38,701 bases of DNA, taken from positions 1-38,701 of the forward strand of contig CATZDY010000017.1 in NCBI GenBank assembly GCA_958417755.1, written 5' to 3'. A program made the position numbers and the translations under genes. The notes under the pieces were generated by a model. It was not told the DNA's origin. It worked only from the letters and a program-made list of their open reading frames with translations, and made no database searches. Below are positions 6,823-15,145 of this stretch, piece by piece; the first letter of the stretch is position 1; each line of letters opens with the position of its first letter. This DNA is from an uncultured Peptococcaceae bacterium (GTDB taxonomy: Bacteria; Bacillota; Desulfotomaculia; Desulfotomaculales; Desulfocucumaceae).

Positions 6823-8763
6823 ATGCAAAACAAATTAAAACCATTGGTATCCCTGGTATTGATCTTAGCTTTGGGAATAACAACCTTAACAGCCTGCACG
6901 ACCAAGCAGTCCATGGATACATCCCCCAAAATTGCGGTTATTCGAAATGTAAGCAATGATGATCACACGCAACAATATCTGGAAGGTGCTGTGGCTGAAG
7001 GAAACATGTTGGGCTTCACAGTGGATACCTTTGTCACCAATGGGAATGACAATACCATGCAAGAAACTTTACAACAAGCCATCAACAGCGACTATCAAGG
7101 TCTTATTGTATCCCATGCCAAAGAAGAATACGCTTATCAGCTTTTAAAAACAGCCAGGGATAAGGGCATGCAAATTGTTACCTTTGATACTATCATGCAA
7201 GACCTGGAAGGCGTTACAGCTACAGCCCAAAATGATGCTGCCTTAGCTCGGCTTTCATTGGATGCCTTGATAAACCAAACCCCCAATCATCCAGCAAAAA
7301 TAATTAAGGTGTGGTATGATCAGGACCTCGCCCCCTTTGCCAAACGCAATGCAGTATACCAAGAATATGAACAAAAGGGGCTCATTCAAACTGTGGCGGA
7401 AATTTATCCCCAGGTTCCTGCTGACCAACTGCAAGACACTGTGGCAAAAGAAATAAAAGCCTTAGGAAATATGCAAGCTGACGGGATTTGGGCGGCTTGG
7501 GACGAATTGGCCAAAGGTGCATATCATGGTATGCTTCAAGACAATGGATTTGATATTCCCATGGTTTCCATTGATATTTCAGATGAAGACATGCAAAACA
7601 TGGTGGCAAACCCTTCCCTTTGGCAAGGTACAGCTGCTGTTAATGCCCAAACCATTGGCATGATTGATATGCGCATTCTTGCCAAAAAGCTAAAAGGGGA
7701 AAAAACCCCTTCCACCTATGAGTTTGAACCTGCTTATATATCTTCTTCTGATTTAACAGCAATATCCACAGTATCCAATCTAGGCAATTCCATTAAGGAA
7801 TTTGGGCATTCTGATGATTTCTGGGAAGATTGGATGGAAAAACTGCGGAATGCCAACCTAAAGCGTGTTGTGTTCCTCACCTATGATTCTGCAGTTCTGG
7901 ACAATAGTTTTAATCAAATTTCCTGGAATGGCCTCAATGCCTTATCTCAGTTGGCTAACATTTCTTACCATGAAAACAGGCAGGCAGAAGCATTTTCCCA
8001 GGAACTTACAAATATACTGACCCAAAAGCCAGATTTGATTTGGAGCAATGGTATGAGTACAGCAGATGTCATTGCCCAAGCAGCGGCGAAATATCCAGAC
8101 ATTTCTTTTGCTGTAACAGATAAAGCCTTTTCAAATCCCCCGGATAATTTGACTGGTTTAACCTTCCGTTCCCATGAAGGCGCCTACCTGGCGGGTTATG
8201 CTGCGGCAAAAACGTCCCAAACCAATATCATTGGGTTTATTGGAGGCAAAGCAGAAGCAGCCATCCAACAGTTTGAGTATGGTTACAAAGCAGGCGCCCA
8301 ATATGCCAACCCGCAAATTACCATCTTGACCAATTACACTGACACTTATTCGGATGAAACCAAAGGCCAAGAAGTGGCTAAACAACAATACACTGCTGGT
8401 GCGGACGTCATTTTCCAAGCAGCAGGACAATGTGGCCTGGGAGTCATTGCTGCAGCCAGAGAGCTGAATCATTGGGTGATTGGTGTGGATTTGGATCAAA
8501 ATTACCTGGCCCCGGATCAGGTGTTAACATCTGTGATGAAAAATACTGGGCTTGCTTTGGAACAAATCACCAAGGACTATCTAAAAAACAAACCCATTGG
8601 AGGAAAAAACTATAGTCTGGGATTAAAGGAAGGGGGCATTCGTCTTGCCCCAAGTCACGGGCATATGGATGAACATCTTATGACTGAGCTAAAAACCTTA
8701 CAAGAAAAGATTATCAGCAACACCATCAAGGTCCCTCAAAACAAAGCTGAGTTTACACAATAA
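6823..8763 (+). CDS. Lipoprotein with two fused solute-binding modules (sugar-binding type plus BMP/PnrA type)
   Basis: A 646-aa lipoprotein, lipobox LTAC with Cys25. Residues about 35-330 look like a periplasmic binding protein of the sugar/LacI-like class (KIAVIRNVSNDD, IVSHAKEEYAYQLL, QIVTFDTIM, DGIWAAWDELAKGAY, PMVSIDISD). Residues about 350-640 look like the basic membrane protein/PnrA class (VVFLTYDSAVLDNSFNQ, LTGLTFRSHEGAYLAGYAA, IIGFIGGKAEAAI, GADVIFQAAGQCGLGV, VIGVDLDQN, VLTSVMKN), a family known from nucleoside uptake. Start at 6823 is set by AGGAG 7 bases upstream; the 16 upstream codons in frame lack one. No ABC permease or ATPase is adjacent, while an HPt protein follows, so a sensory rather than transport role is plausible (inference). 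Confidence 0.85.
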   Translation: MQNKLKPLVSLVLILALGITTLTACTTKQSMDTSPKIAVIRNVSNDDHTQQYLEGAVAEGNMLGFTVDTFVTNGNDNTMQETLQQAINSDYQGLIVSHAKEEYAYQLLKTARDKGMQIVTFDTIMQDLEGVTATAQNDAALARLSLDALINQTPNHPAKIIKVWYDQDLAPFAKRNAVYQEYEQKGLIQTVAEIYPQVPADQLQDTVAKEIKALGNMQADGIWAAWDELAKGAYHGMLQDNGFDIPMVSIDISDEDMQNMVANPSLWQGTAAVNAQTIGMIDMRILAKKLKGEKTPSTYEFEPAYISSSDLTAISTVSNLGNSIKEFGHSDDFWEDWMEKLRNANLKRVVFLTYDSAVLDNSFNQISWNGLNALSQLANISYHENRQAEAFSQELTNILTQKPDLIWSNGMSTADVIAQAAAKYPDISFAVTDKAFSNPPDNLTGLTFRSHEGAYLAGYAAAKTSQTNIIGFIGGKAEAAIQQFEYGYKAGAQYANPQITILTNYTDTYSDETKGQEVAKQQYTAGADVIFQAAGQCGLGVIAAARELNHWVIGVDLDQNYLAPDQVLTSVMKNTGLALEQITKDYLKNKPIGGKNYSLGLKEGGIRLAPSHGHMDEHLMTELKTLQEKIISNTIKVPQNKAEFTQ

Positions 8764-9041
8764 AACAACCTTTGCAACCCTTGAAAACATAGGGCAGGAA
8801 TATTTCTGATTCTGGTGAATTCTCCCCATATTGACAGCCGATTATTTTGAGGCATAGAATGATTGTATTTGAAAAGGTAAAATCATTCTTGTGACAACAG
8901 TTATCTCAGATAAACAAAAACAGGATAGGGATACAATGTCTACATTCTTATTGTATGAGCAAGCCTTTTGTTTACCAAAGGAAATGTTTTTTATTGTAGC
9001 TGACACAATCCAAAAACCTGTAACATAAGGGGGAAGTAAAT

Positions 9042-9392
9042 ATGAAATTATTAGAAGCACTGGAACAATTGAATATTGATACAAAAACATTGTTAGAACG
9101 GTTTTCTGGCAATACAGCCTTATTGGAACGTTTTATTCTAAAATTTCCCCAGGACAAGACCTTTGAATCTCTTTGTACTGCCGTAGAAGTGTTGGATTAT
9201 GACAATATGGAAAGAACTGCTCATACATTAAAAGGCATTGCAGCAAATTTAAGTTTTGACAATTTGTATCAAGCATGTACGCAAATGGTGTCCCATCTGC
9301 GCCAAACCGAATTACAAGCAGCTTTGGCAGACTTTCAAACAATAAAAAAAGAATACAACACAGTCATCCAAACAATTGCCATAATCAATTGA
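9042..9392 (+). CDS. Stand-alone histidine phosphotransfer (HPt) protein
   Basis: A 116-aa helical protein with the HPt signature ERTAHTLKGIAANL; His61 is the expected phospho-accepting residue and is followed by the conserved Lys and Gly. Length fits a single HPt domain with nothing else. A good ribosome binding site (AGGGGGAAG) lies upstream. HPt proteins shuttle phosphate between the receiver of a hybrid kinase and a response regulator, so the truncated hybrid kinase at the left edge is a natural candidate partner, though other kinases in the genome are equally possible. The 278 bases between this gene and the double binding-protein gene hold no gene, so they may or may not be cotranscribed. 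Confidence 0.9.
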   Translation: MKLLEALEQLNIDTKTLLERFSGNTALLERFILKFPQDKTFESLCTAVEVLDYDNMERTAHTLKGIAANLSFDNLYQACTQMVSHLRQTELQAALADFQTIKKEYNTVIQTIAIIN

Positions 9393-9560
9393 TATGCAAA
9401 ACAAATGATCATTGGCAAGCACACCAGGATATTGAGATAAATAATAAAATTATTATCATACAAAACCATCATGCCCATTGGAATTTTATTTTTCTTCATC
9501 CATTTTCCTAAAGATGGTGTATACTAATTGGATAGACCAATTTGAAAGGGGTTTCAATGT

Positions 9561-10643
9561 ATGGCAAGAGTTTTTAATTTTTCTGCTGGACCATCGGTCC
9601 TTCCAGAGCCTGTTCTCCAAAAAGCAGCCAATGAAATGCTCGATTATCAAGGCAGTGGTCAATCTGTCATGGAGATGAGCCATCGTTCCAAAGTATTTGG
9701 CACCATCATCAATGATTGCGAGGCCTTGTTTCGGGAGCTCATGCATATACCAGCCAACTATAAGGTTTTGTTTTTACAAGGAGGAGCTTCCTCTCAATTC
9801 GCTATGATTCCGTTAAACCTTATGAATGGTTCAGGGAAAGCGGATTATGTGCTCACCGGCCAATGGGCTAAAAAGGCTTATCAGGAGGGAAAACGATACG
9901 GCCAATGCAATGTAATCGCTTCTAGCGAAGATAAGGCCTATTCCTATATCCCCCAGTTGGATCCAGCTACCTTTGACAAAGAAGCGGACTATTTCCATAT
10001 TTGCTATAACAACACCATCTATGGCACCAAATATCCGGTATTGCCGGAAACAGGCAATGTACCTTTGATTGCTGACATGTCCTCTTGCATTCTTTCCGAA
10101 CCTGTGGATGTATCCAAATTCGCCTTAATTTATGCAGGAGCCCAGAAAAATATGGGGCCAGCTGGATTAACTGTGGTCATCCTACGGGAGGATTTCATAG
10201 GTCATGCCCGGGAGAATACGCCTACTATGTTTAATTATAAAACCCATGCGGATAATGATTCCATGTATAATACCCCCCCCACCTATGCCATCTATATTTG
10301 CAAATTGGTGTTAGAATGGATTAAAAATGAAATGGGCGGTTTGGAAAAAATGGCGGAACATAACCGCAAAAAAGCAAGCATTCTGTATGATTATCTCGAC
10401 AGCTCAGCTTTGTTCAAAGCAACTGTCAAGGGCGCAGATCGCTCCCTCATGAATGTTCCTTTTATCACTGGCAATGAAGAGTTGGATAAAAACTTCATCA
10501 AAGAAGCTGAAGCCAATGGCTTTGTGAATATCAAAGGACATCGTACAGTGGGCGGCATGAGGGCCTCCATTTACAATGCTATGCCTTTGGAAGGTGTAGA
10601 AAAACTGGTTGCCTTTATGAAAGAATTCGAAGCAAAACAATAA
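9561..10643 (+). CDS. serC: Phosphoserine aminotransferase
   Basis: A 360-aa PLP enzyme of the class V aminotransferase fold that converts 3-phosphohydroxypyruvate and glutamate to phosphoserine in serine synthesis (also used in pyridoxal phosphate synthesis in some bacteria). Diagnostic segments are FNFSAGPSVLP at the N terminus, SHRSKVF, FLQGGASSQFA, and AGAQKNMGPAG with the PLP lysine at 196, and a C-terminal GHRTVGGMRASIYNA. Length matches the family. Ribosome binding site AAAGGGG lies 9 bases before the ATG. No serA or other serine gene is next to it; it seems to be transcribed alone. Confidence 0.97.
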   Translation: MARVFNFSAGPSVLPEPVLQKAANEMLDYQGSGQSVMEMSHRSKVFGTIINDCEALFRELMHIPANYKVLFLQGGASSQFAMIPLNLMNGSGKADYVLTGQWAKKAYQEGKRYGQCNVIASSEDKAYSYIPQLDPATFDKEADYFHICYNNTIYGTKYPVLPETGNVPLIADMSSCILSEPVDVSKFALIYAGAQKNMGPAGLTVVILREDFIGHARENTPTMFNYKTHADNDSMYNTPPTYAIYICKLVLEWIKNEMGGLEKMAEHNRKKASILYDYLDSSALFKATVKGADRSLMNVPFITGNEELDKNFIKEAEANGFVNIKGHRTVGGMRASIYNAMPLEGVEKLVAFMKEFEAKQ

Positions 10644-10677
10644 AGCCTGGCTATGGTTCAATATGGCGGTTATTATA

Positions 10678-10705
10678 GGATTCGTTCCCTAGTAGGAACG
10701 AATCC
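10678..10705. terminator. Perfect hairpin after serC
   Basis: GGATTCGTTCC and GGAACGAATCC form an 11-bp perfect stem with a 6-base loop 35 bases after the serC stop. It lacks a proper T-tract, so it may be a weak terminator, an RNA-stabilising hairpin or a protein-binding palindrome. Confidence 0.5.
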
Positions 10706-10895
10706 TTGGGCTTTGCTACCAGGATGTATTGTATAAATAAGGTGGGAAGTTTTCTTTTGTATATGAGAAGTAAAGATCAAACCATTGGATACGGATTCAC
10801 CTAGCATACAGTTTCATCCTTTTTATCATCCCCAACATAGCATCAATGTAAAAACCACGACTCTTTCCTATGTTTGGTTCTCCTTCTACATATCC

Positions 10896-11276
10896 CTATG
10901 CTGGCACTTCTTCACAATATATGTCATTCTCCCCTTTCCACTCAAAATATCCAGCATGTTTGGGAAAAGAACAACCATCTGACTGAACCAATATCCCATT
11001 TTTCTTCCTTTCCTGTTGGATCAATAAACAATGCCATATTCCTGTGACCTCATCCACATAACACAAATGAGCATATTGTTCAATAAACCAACGTTCCACA
11101 CAAAAATCCGTAATAAAATTTTCATAATCCATTTGATTCAATTGTATTGTCTTCTCTATACAAAAAGGTTTCAGGTATTTCATACAATGAGGTCTGCATA
11201 AATCCTCAATACGTTGGGGAAACAAAAGAAAAACAGCCTGATAAGATCCATTCCAAGGAAGGGTCTTTGTGCTCAT
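10896..11276 (-). CDS. Small protein of unknown function, possibly C-terminally truncated
   Basis: A 126-aa soluble protein without a recognised domain. Features are Cys residues at scattered positions and a central segment CYVDEVTGIWHCLLIQ followed by NGILVQSDG, and a C-terminal GENDIYCEEVPA. AAAGGGTG upstream supports the start. Directly after the TAG stop the same frame continues with coding sense (GYVEGEP, then GKSRGFYIDAMLGM) before the next stop, and RGFYIDA matches RGFYVDD in the dead gene at 3896-4345. The gene may therefore have lost its C-terminal part through a stop mutation. It is divergent from a ribbon-helix-helix gene at 11404-11577, with a palindrome between, and could be regulated by it. 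Confidence 0.55.
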   Translation of the reverse strand: MSTKTLPWNGSYQAVFLLFPQRIEDLCRPHCMKYLKPFCIEKTIQLNQMDYENFITDFCVERWFIEQYAHLCYVDEVTGIWHCLLIQQERKKNGILVQSDGCSFPKHAGYFEWKGENDIYCEEVPA

Positions 11277-11301
11277 GTTGAAACACCCTTTCTCAAAAAA
11301 A

Positions 11302-11328
11302 TTAATGTACTTAAATTAAGTACATTAA
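11302..11328. promoter_or_regulatory. 27-bp perfect palindrome between the 126-aa gene and the ribbon-helix-helix gene
   Basis: TTAATGTACTTAA and TTAAGTACATTAA flank a single A. The motif TACTT/AAGTA recurs at about 11350, 11371 and 11381, giving five copies in 85 bases. A -10 box TATAAT for the leftward gene lies at 11333-11338, so its transcript would start inside the palindrome, and a TATAAT for the rightward gene lies at 11383-11388. This is a good candidate operator for the ribbon-helix-helix protein. Confidence 0.6.
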
Positions 11329-11403
11329 ATACATTATAAACGATTATTTACTTAAAATATACTCAAGAAATACTTTATCAAGTATAATCGTAAGAGAGGG
11401 ATA

Positions 11404-11577
11404 ATGATGAAGAATAAACATTTAGGTCTGTTCATTGATCCAGAAATACACCATAAGCTTCATTATATTTGTAAGTATGAAGGACGTTCTGCCAACAGAC
11501 AAATTCTATATCTCATCCGCAAATGCATTATGGAATTTGAAGAAACACACGGCGAAATCCCACATAACCCAAAATAA
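11404..11577 (+). CDS. Small ribbon-helix-helix (Arc/CopG-like) DNA-binding protein
   Basis: A 57-aa frame, ATGATG start preceded by AGAGAGGG. The sequence has the Arc-type layout: a short beta strand (LGLFIDPEI), helix A (HHKLHYICKYEG), the RSANRQ turn, and helix B (ILYLIRKCIMEFEETHGE). Such proteins are dimeric repressors and often antitoxins or element regulators. It is divergent from the 126-aa gene and next to a perfect palindrome, which suggests self-regulation and regulation of that neighbour. A TATAAT box lies 15 bases upstream of the start. Its partner as a toxin is not evident; the 126-aa protein resembles no toxin family that I know. Confidence 0.7.
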   Translation: MMKNKHLGLFIDPEIHHKLHYICKYEGRSANRQILYLIRKCIMEFEETHGEIPHNPK

Positions 11578-11600
11578 TGGATGTTTTCGTCCATTTTGTT
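11576..11600 (+). terminator. Terminator after the ribbon-helix-helix gene
   Basis: AATGGA pairs with TCCATT around an 8-base loop and is followed by a short T-rich run; it overlaps the stop codon. Confidence 0.5.
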
Positions 11601-11615
11601 ATGTTTAAACCATAA

Positions 11616-11659
11616 AAGCCACAAATATGATTCTTACGATTTGTGGCTTCTTATTTTTT
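11616..11659. terminator. Strong terminator between convergent genes
   Basis: Perfect 11-bp stem AAGCCACAAAT/ATTTGTGGCTT with a 12-base loop and CTTATTTTTT after it. It can serve the rightward ribbon-helix-helix gene and possibly the leftward nitroreductase gene. Confidence 0.8.
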
Positions 11660-11728
11660 CTTATTTGTTTCACTATATTGCTTGCATGTTCAAAAGTCAT
11701 TGTTTAGCCGCTTGCACCCAGTCAGCTA

Positions 11729-12388
11729 TCACTCCACAAAAGTATAAATCTCTTCCAAAGGTTTTTTCTTGGGACTTTTGGCATTCTCCTTTGGGACTCC
11801 CAAAGCCAGCATAGCCCCCATGTAATAATCTTGTTTTACAAACCCAATCTCTTGTTTTAACAAAGCCTGGATTTCCTGAGCAGCATAATTGGCACTGGTT
11901 AGCCAACAACTGCCATAGCCCAAATCCACGGCTTTTAAGGTAAAGTTCTCTAAAGCAGCCCCTAGGCTTTGCATACCTGGATTCCTTAGATACGTAATAT
12001 CATTTCGAATATCCTCCGGATAGTCGGCAAACACCAATTCATGGTACCCAGAAGGAAAATAAGTGGTGGTATACACAATCACCAATACAGGGGCTCTTAG
12101 GAAAAATAATGTTAGATTCTGCACAAATTTTCGAAACCGTTTGCCCTTTTCCTCATCCTTTTTATCCATAACCCGGGCAATTTCTTCATTTTTCGCCACA
12201 ATGGTATCAGCAACTTTTTGCATTAACGTCCGGTCTTTAATCACAACAAAATGCCAATTCTGAATATTTTTACCCGACGGAGCAGTGCCAGCTGCTTGGA
12301 TCATTTTTAGAATATCCTCTCGGGGGACATCCCCTTCCTTATAATGCCGAATGCTCTGCCTTTTTTCCAAGACTTCTTGTAATTCCAT
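11729..12388 (-). CDS. Nitroreductase-family FMN protein
   Basis: A 219-aa protein with the nitroreductase start MELQEVLEKRQSIRHY, whose RxSxR cluster (residues 10-14) binds FMN phosphate, followed by AAGTAPSGKNIQNWHFVVI and a late GAALENFTLKAVDLGYGSCW, the second cofactor region. Such enzymes reduce nitro compounds, quinones or flavins with NAD(P)H; the true substrate cannot be read from sequence. Start at 12388 is preferred because AAGGGAG stands 7 bases upstream; 15 further in-frame codons upstream have no ribosome binding site. It is a single gene with its own flanking sequences. Confidence 0.9.
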   Translation of the reverse strand: MELQEVLEKRQSIRHYKEGDVPREDILKMIQAAGTAPSGKNIQNWHFVVIKDRTLMQKVADTIVAKNEEIARVMDKKDEEKGKRFRKFVQNLTLFFLRAPVLVIVYTTTYFPSGYHELVFADYPEDIRNDITYLRNPGMQSLGAALENFTLKAVDLGYGSCWLTSANYAAQEIQALLKQEIGFVKQDYYMGAMLALGVPKENAKSPKKKPLEEIYTFVE

Positions 12389-12433
12389 GCCAGTCTCCCT
12401 TCCCATCTTATGATGAATCGTCTGTTTGCACAA

Positions 12434-12827
12434 AACAACAGGATAAATCAGAAAGGCATATCCTTTATTGCTAAAGTTTTCCGCCCCAAATCATACAACC
12501 ATTATACCGTAAAAATATAATTATTTGTATTTTTTGAGAATTAAATTTATTATAAAAAGTATAAATAATTTAGCGAAGATGTAACCCCTTACCAGTCGAA
12601 GAATCCATGAATACTGTTTTTCGCTGTACTCCGTCTCATCTGCAAAGGATACAATAGTACCTAAATAAAACCGCTTATGCTAAAGTGACCTGAAGTTATG
12701 ACCCAATGCGATCCGTTGCTATTTATACAGGAAGATATTAGAATAAAAGAAAACTAATTAGCGATTAATCGCCTTAGGCAAAGACGTAATGCCTCAAATA
12801 CCAATTTTGAGGAAGGCAATATAGAAT
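12434..12827. other. Intergenic stretch without a recognisable gene
   Basis: AT-rich, about 390 bases, with no usable frame. A 12-bp perfect palindrome GCGATTAATCGC lies at 12761-12772, but it has no T-tract. The right end merges into the dead acetyltransferase gene. Confidence 0.4.
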
Positions 12828-13339
12828 ATGGAATATTTTATTAAAGAACCAGATAAAGAACAACACTATGTTGCGCGTAGCTTTACAGACTTTAGCGGTG
12901 AAAGTTTTTGATTTGTCTTTGAAAACTGCTGTAAAAATGGGTTTTGGACGGATCAGTATATCCCTTATACATTTGTGGAGAAAAAGGAAAGGTTATTGCC
13001 AATGCTTCTGGTAATATAATTGACACCATTTGGAAGGGTACGTCCAAGTGATACATTCAAATCAGTACGATTATGACAATACGCCATATAGAAAATAGGG
13101 ACTTTCTCGAAAACTGATGGAAATTCTCTCCGATTGGGAATGACTGCATCTATTTATTTGTCAATGATACGGTTCTCGATTTTTATCCTAGATTTGGGTT
13201 CATTCCAGCAAAAGAATATCAATATGAGACATTGATTCTTGCAACAAAACAGAATCTCCTTTGTAAAGCTGGACATGAACAAGCAGGAAGAACGAGATAT
13301 TTTAAAAAATTGCTATCAACAATCAAATTATCTTGTTGA
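12828..13339 (+). pseudogene. Dead GNAT-family acetyltransferase gene
   Basis: Starts MEYFIKEPDKEQHYVARSF and then breaks at a TGA. Later pieces in shifting frames give EKKGKVIANASGNIIDTIWKGTS, then LMEILS, and CIYLFVNDTVLDFYPRFGFIPAKEYQYE, which matches the end of the GNAT fold (the DF-YPRFGF segment is typical). At least three frameshifts or stops separate them. It lies 19 bases before an active SDR gene. The substrate cannot be told. Confidence 0.75.
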
Positions 13340-13357
13340 CTAGACTAGGAGGTTACA

Positions 13358-14281
13358 ATGAAACTAGCAATCACAGGAGCACTGGGATATAGTGGACGTT
13401 ACATTGCCCAAAGCGCCTTACAACAAGGGCATGAAGTACTTTGCCTAACCAATTCCATTTCACGTCCCAATCCATTACAATTGCCCATCGCCCCTCTGTC
13501 CTGGCAGAATCCAACAGCCCTGGTGGAGAGCCTTAAGACCTGCGATGTGTTGATCAATACCTATTGGGTTCGCTTTGATCATACGCATTTTACCCATCAA
13601 GAAGCTGTAGAACATACCTGTATCCTCTTTCATGCTGCCAAAACAGCTGGGCTCAAACGCATTGTCCATGTTAGCATTACAAAACCCGATGAAACAAGCC
13701 CTCTGCCCTATTTCCAAGGCAAAGCCCTACTGGAAAAAGAATTGGAAAAAAATGAACTACCCCATTCCATTTTACGTCCAGCAGTATTGTTTGGAGAAAC
13801 CCCGGCAGAAAGCATTTTGTTAAACAACATGGACTGGGCCATGCGCCATTTTCCCTTTGTAGGATATTTTGGTGACGGCTCCTATTGTTTACAACCCATC
13901 CATGTACAGGATTTTGCCGAGCTGGCTCTCCAGGAAGCCCAACGGGAGGATCAAGAAAATGTCATTATCCAAGCCATAGGACCAGAAACCTATACTTTCA
14001 AAGAGCTTTTTACCATCTTGGGGAAAGCCATTGGCAAACCCCGACCCCTTATTTCTGTGCCTAAATTTCTGGGCTATGCTGTGACAAAATGCGTAGGCTT
14101 ATTACACCATGATGTGATGTTAACCAAAGAAGAAATCATTGGCTTAATGGAAAACCGTTTGGCTGTAAAAGATGCTTCACCCGCAGGACAAACAAAACTT
14201 TCCACATGGATCCAACAGTATGCCGAAACGCTGGGCCAAGTTTATGCCAGTGAACTTTCCCGGCGAGACTTGCATTCCTAG
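13358..14281 (+). CDS. NAD(P)-binding atypical short-chain dehydrogenase (NmrA/NDUFA9-like)
   Basis: A 307-aa Rossmann protein beginning MKLAITGALGYSGRYIAQ, where GALGYSG is the GxxGxxG dinucleotide loop. Further signs are DVLINTYWVRFDH, IVHVSITKP, LRPAVLFGE and PIHVQDFAELAL. There is no clear YxxxK pair, as expected for atypical members that act as redox sensors, reductases or assembly factors. A perfect TAGGAGG binding site precedes the ATG. It stands alone between a dead acetyltransferase gene and an unknown membrane-anchored gene. The substrate is unknown. Confidence 0.85.
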   Translation: MKLAITGALGYSGRYIAQSALQQGHEVLCLTNSISRPNPLQLPIAPLSWQNPTALVESLKTCDVLINTYWVRFDHTHFTHQEAVEHTCILFHAAKTAGLKRIVHVSITKPDETSPLPYFQGKALLEKELEKNELPHSILRPAVLFGETPAESILLNNMDWAMRHFPFVGYFGDGSYCLQPIHVQDFAELALQEAQREDQENVIIQAIGPETYTFKELFTILGKAIGKPRPLISVPKFLGYAVTKCVGLLHHDVMLTKEEIIGLMENRLAVKDASPAGQTKLSTWIQQYAETLGQVYASELSRRDLHS

Positions 14282-14426
14282 CAGGAACAATAAAAAGTAA
14301 CTTAAAAAATAGCTATTGATTACAACAACGTATTTTTACAATTGAAGTAAAAAATCTATGCACTTAATGGCATCCCTTGGATTGAAACTTTAACAAACAT
14401 ATTAGCTGGAATTGAAGGAGATGAAA

Positions 14427-14870
14427 ATGAAAAGGAAAAAAGTAATACTCAGTATAATTGCAGCTGTATTGATATTGCTCATGGCGTACATAGTGATTGG
14501 AAATCCGTTTGTTTTAATCAACAATTTCAAACTACAGCAGTCTGTAACTTCAATCACTTCTAAAAGTGTGGAGCTTAATCAAATTGTACCTTTTGCTTGG
14601 GATACTGTGTATACATTTGCCCCCTACACTAGCAAGGATGAAATTGAAAACACAATAGGAATTAAAAGCAATTCTATCCAGGAAACTGTAAGTGAAGGCA
14701 TGGTTCACCTCATATTTGTTAAAAACAAAAAAGTTGTTGCAAGTGTATGTGGATATGCAAGTAATTTGGGCTATCAGATCGATTTTTCTGATAAAATTGC
14801 TGTTACAGATAATGCAGTTTTTAATGTCCAAAAAGATTCTGATGTGATTGTATTATCCCATATACAATGA
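14427..14870 (+). CDS. Membrane-anchored protein of unknown function
   Basis: A 147-aa protein: basic start MKRKK, one hydrophobic helix (about residues 6-24), then an outward domain of about 115 residues with the conserved-looking segment IVPFAWDTVYTFAPYTSKDEIE. I recognise this as a recurring hypothetical protein of Clostridia but not as a named family. The start at 14427 is chosen because GAAGGAG stands 6 bases upstream; an in-frame TTG at 14412 and an ATG at 14421 lack proper spacing. Confidence 0.7.
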   Translation: MKRKKVILSIIAAVLILLMAYIVIGNPFVLINNFKLQQSVTSITSKSVELNQIVPFAWDTVYTFAPYTSKDEIENTIGIKSNSIQETVSEGMVHLIFVKNKKVVASVCGYASNLGYQIDFSDKIAVTDNAVFNVQKDSDVIVLSHIQ

Positions 14871-15145
14871 GCATCATTGTTGTTGGTAATTCCGTTTCAT
14901 CAGACTGAAAAGCTGTAATTTGTAAGAAGATTATGATGGCTTATCATAAGATAGTGGTAAAGACTTTTTCCCAGCTGTGTTTTTTGTTAATTCCTAACCA
15001 AATATTTTCCAAATCCCGCCCGGATTGATAAAGAGAGATAAGGAATTATAAGGCAGATTGACAAAAGATATGCCTTGGGTTAAGCTGATGGTATACTTAC
15101 TTTTGGTGAAAAAGGTGAATGCATTGCTCGAACAGGAAGGATAGC

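Noticed and set aside
9436..9460. AT-rich hairpin between the HPt gene and serC as a terminator
   Set aside because: The stem is made only of A and T pairs at its core, with no T-tract.
15058..15097. TTGACA and TATACT as a promoter before the methyltransferase gene
   Set aside because: The spacer is 28 bases, too long for a normal promoter or for a MerR-type spacer.
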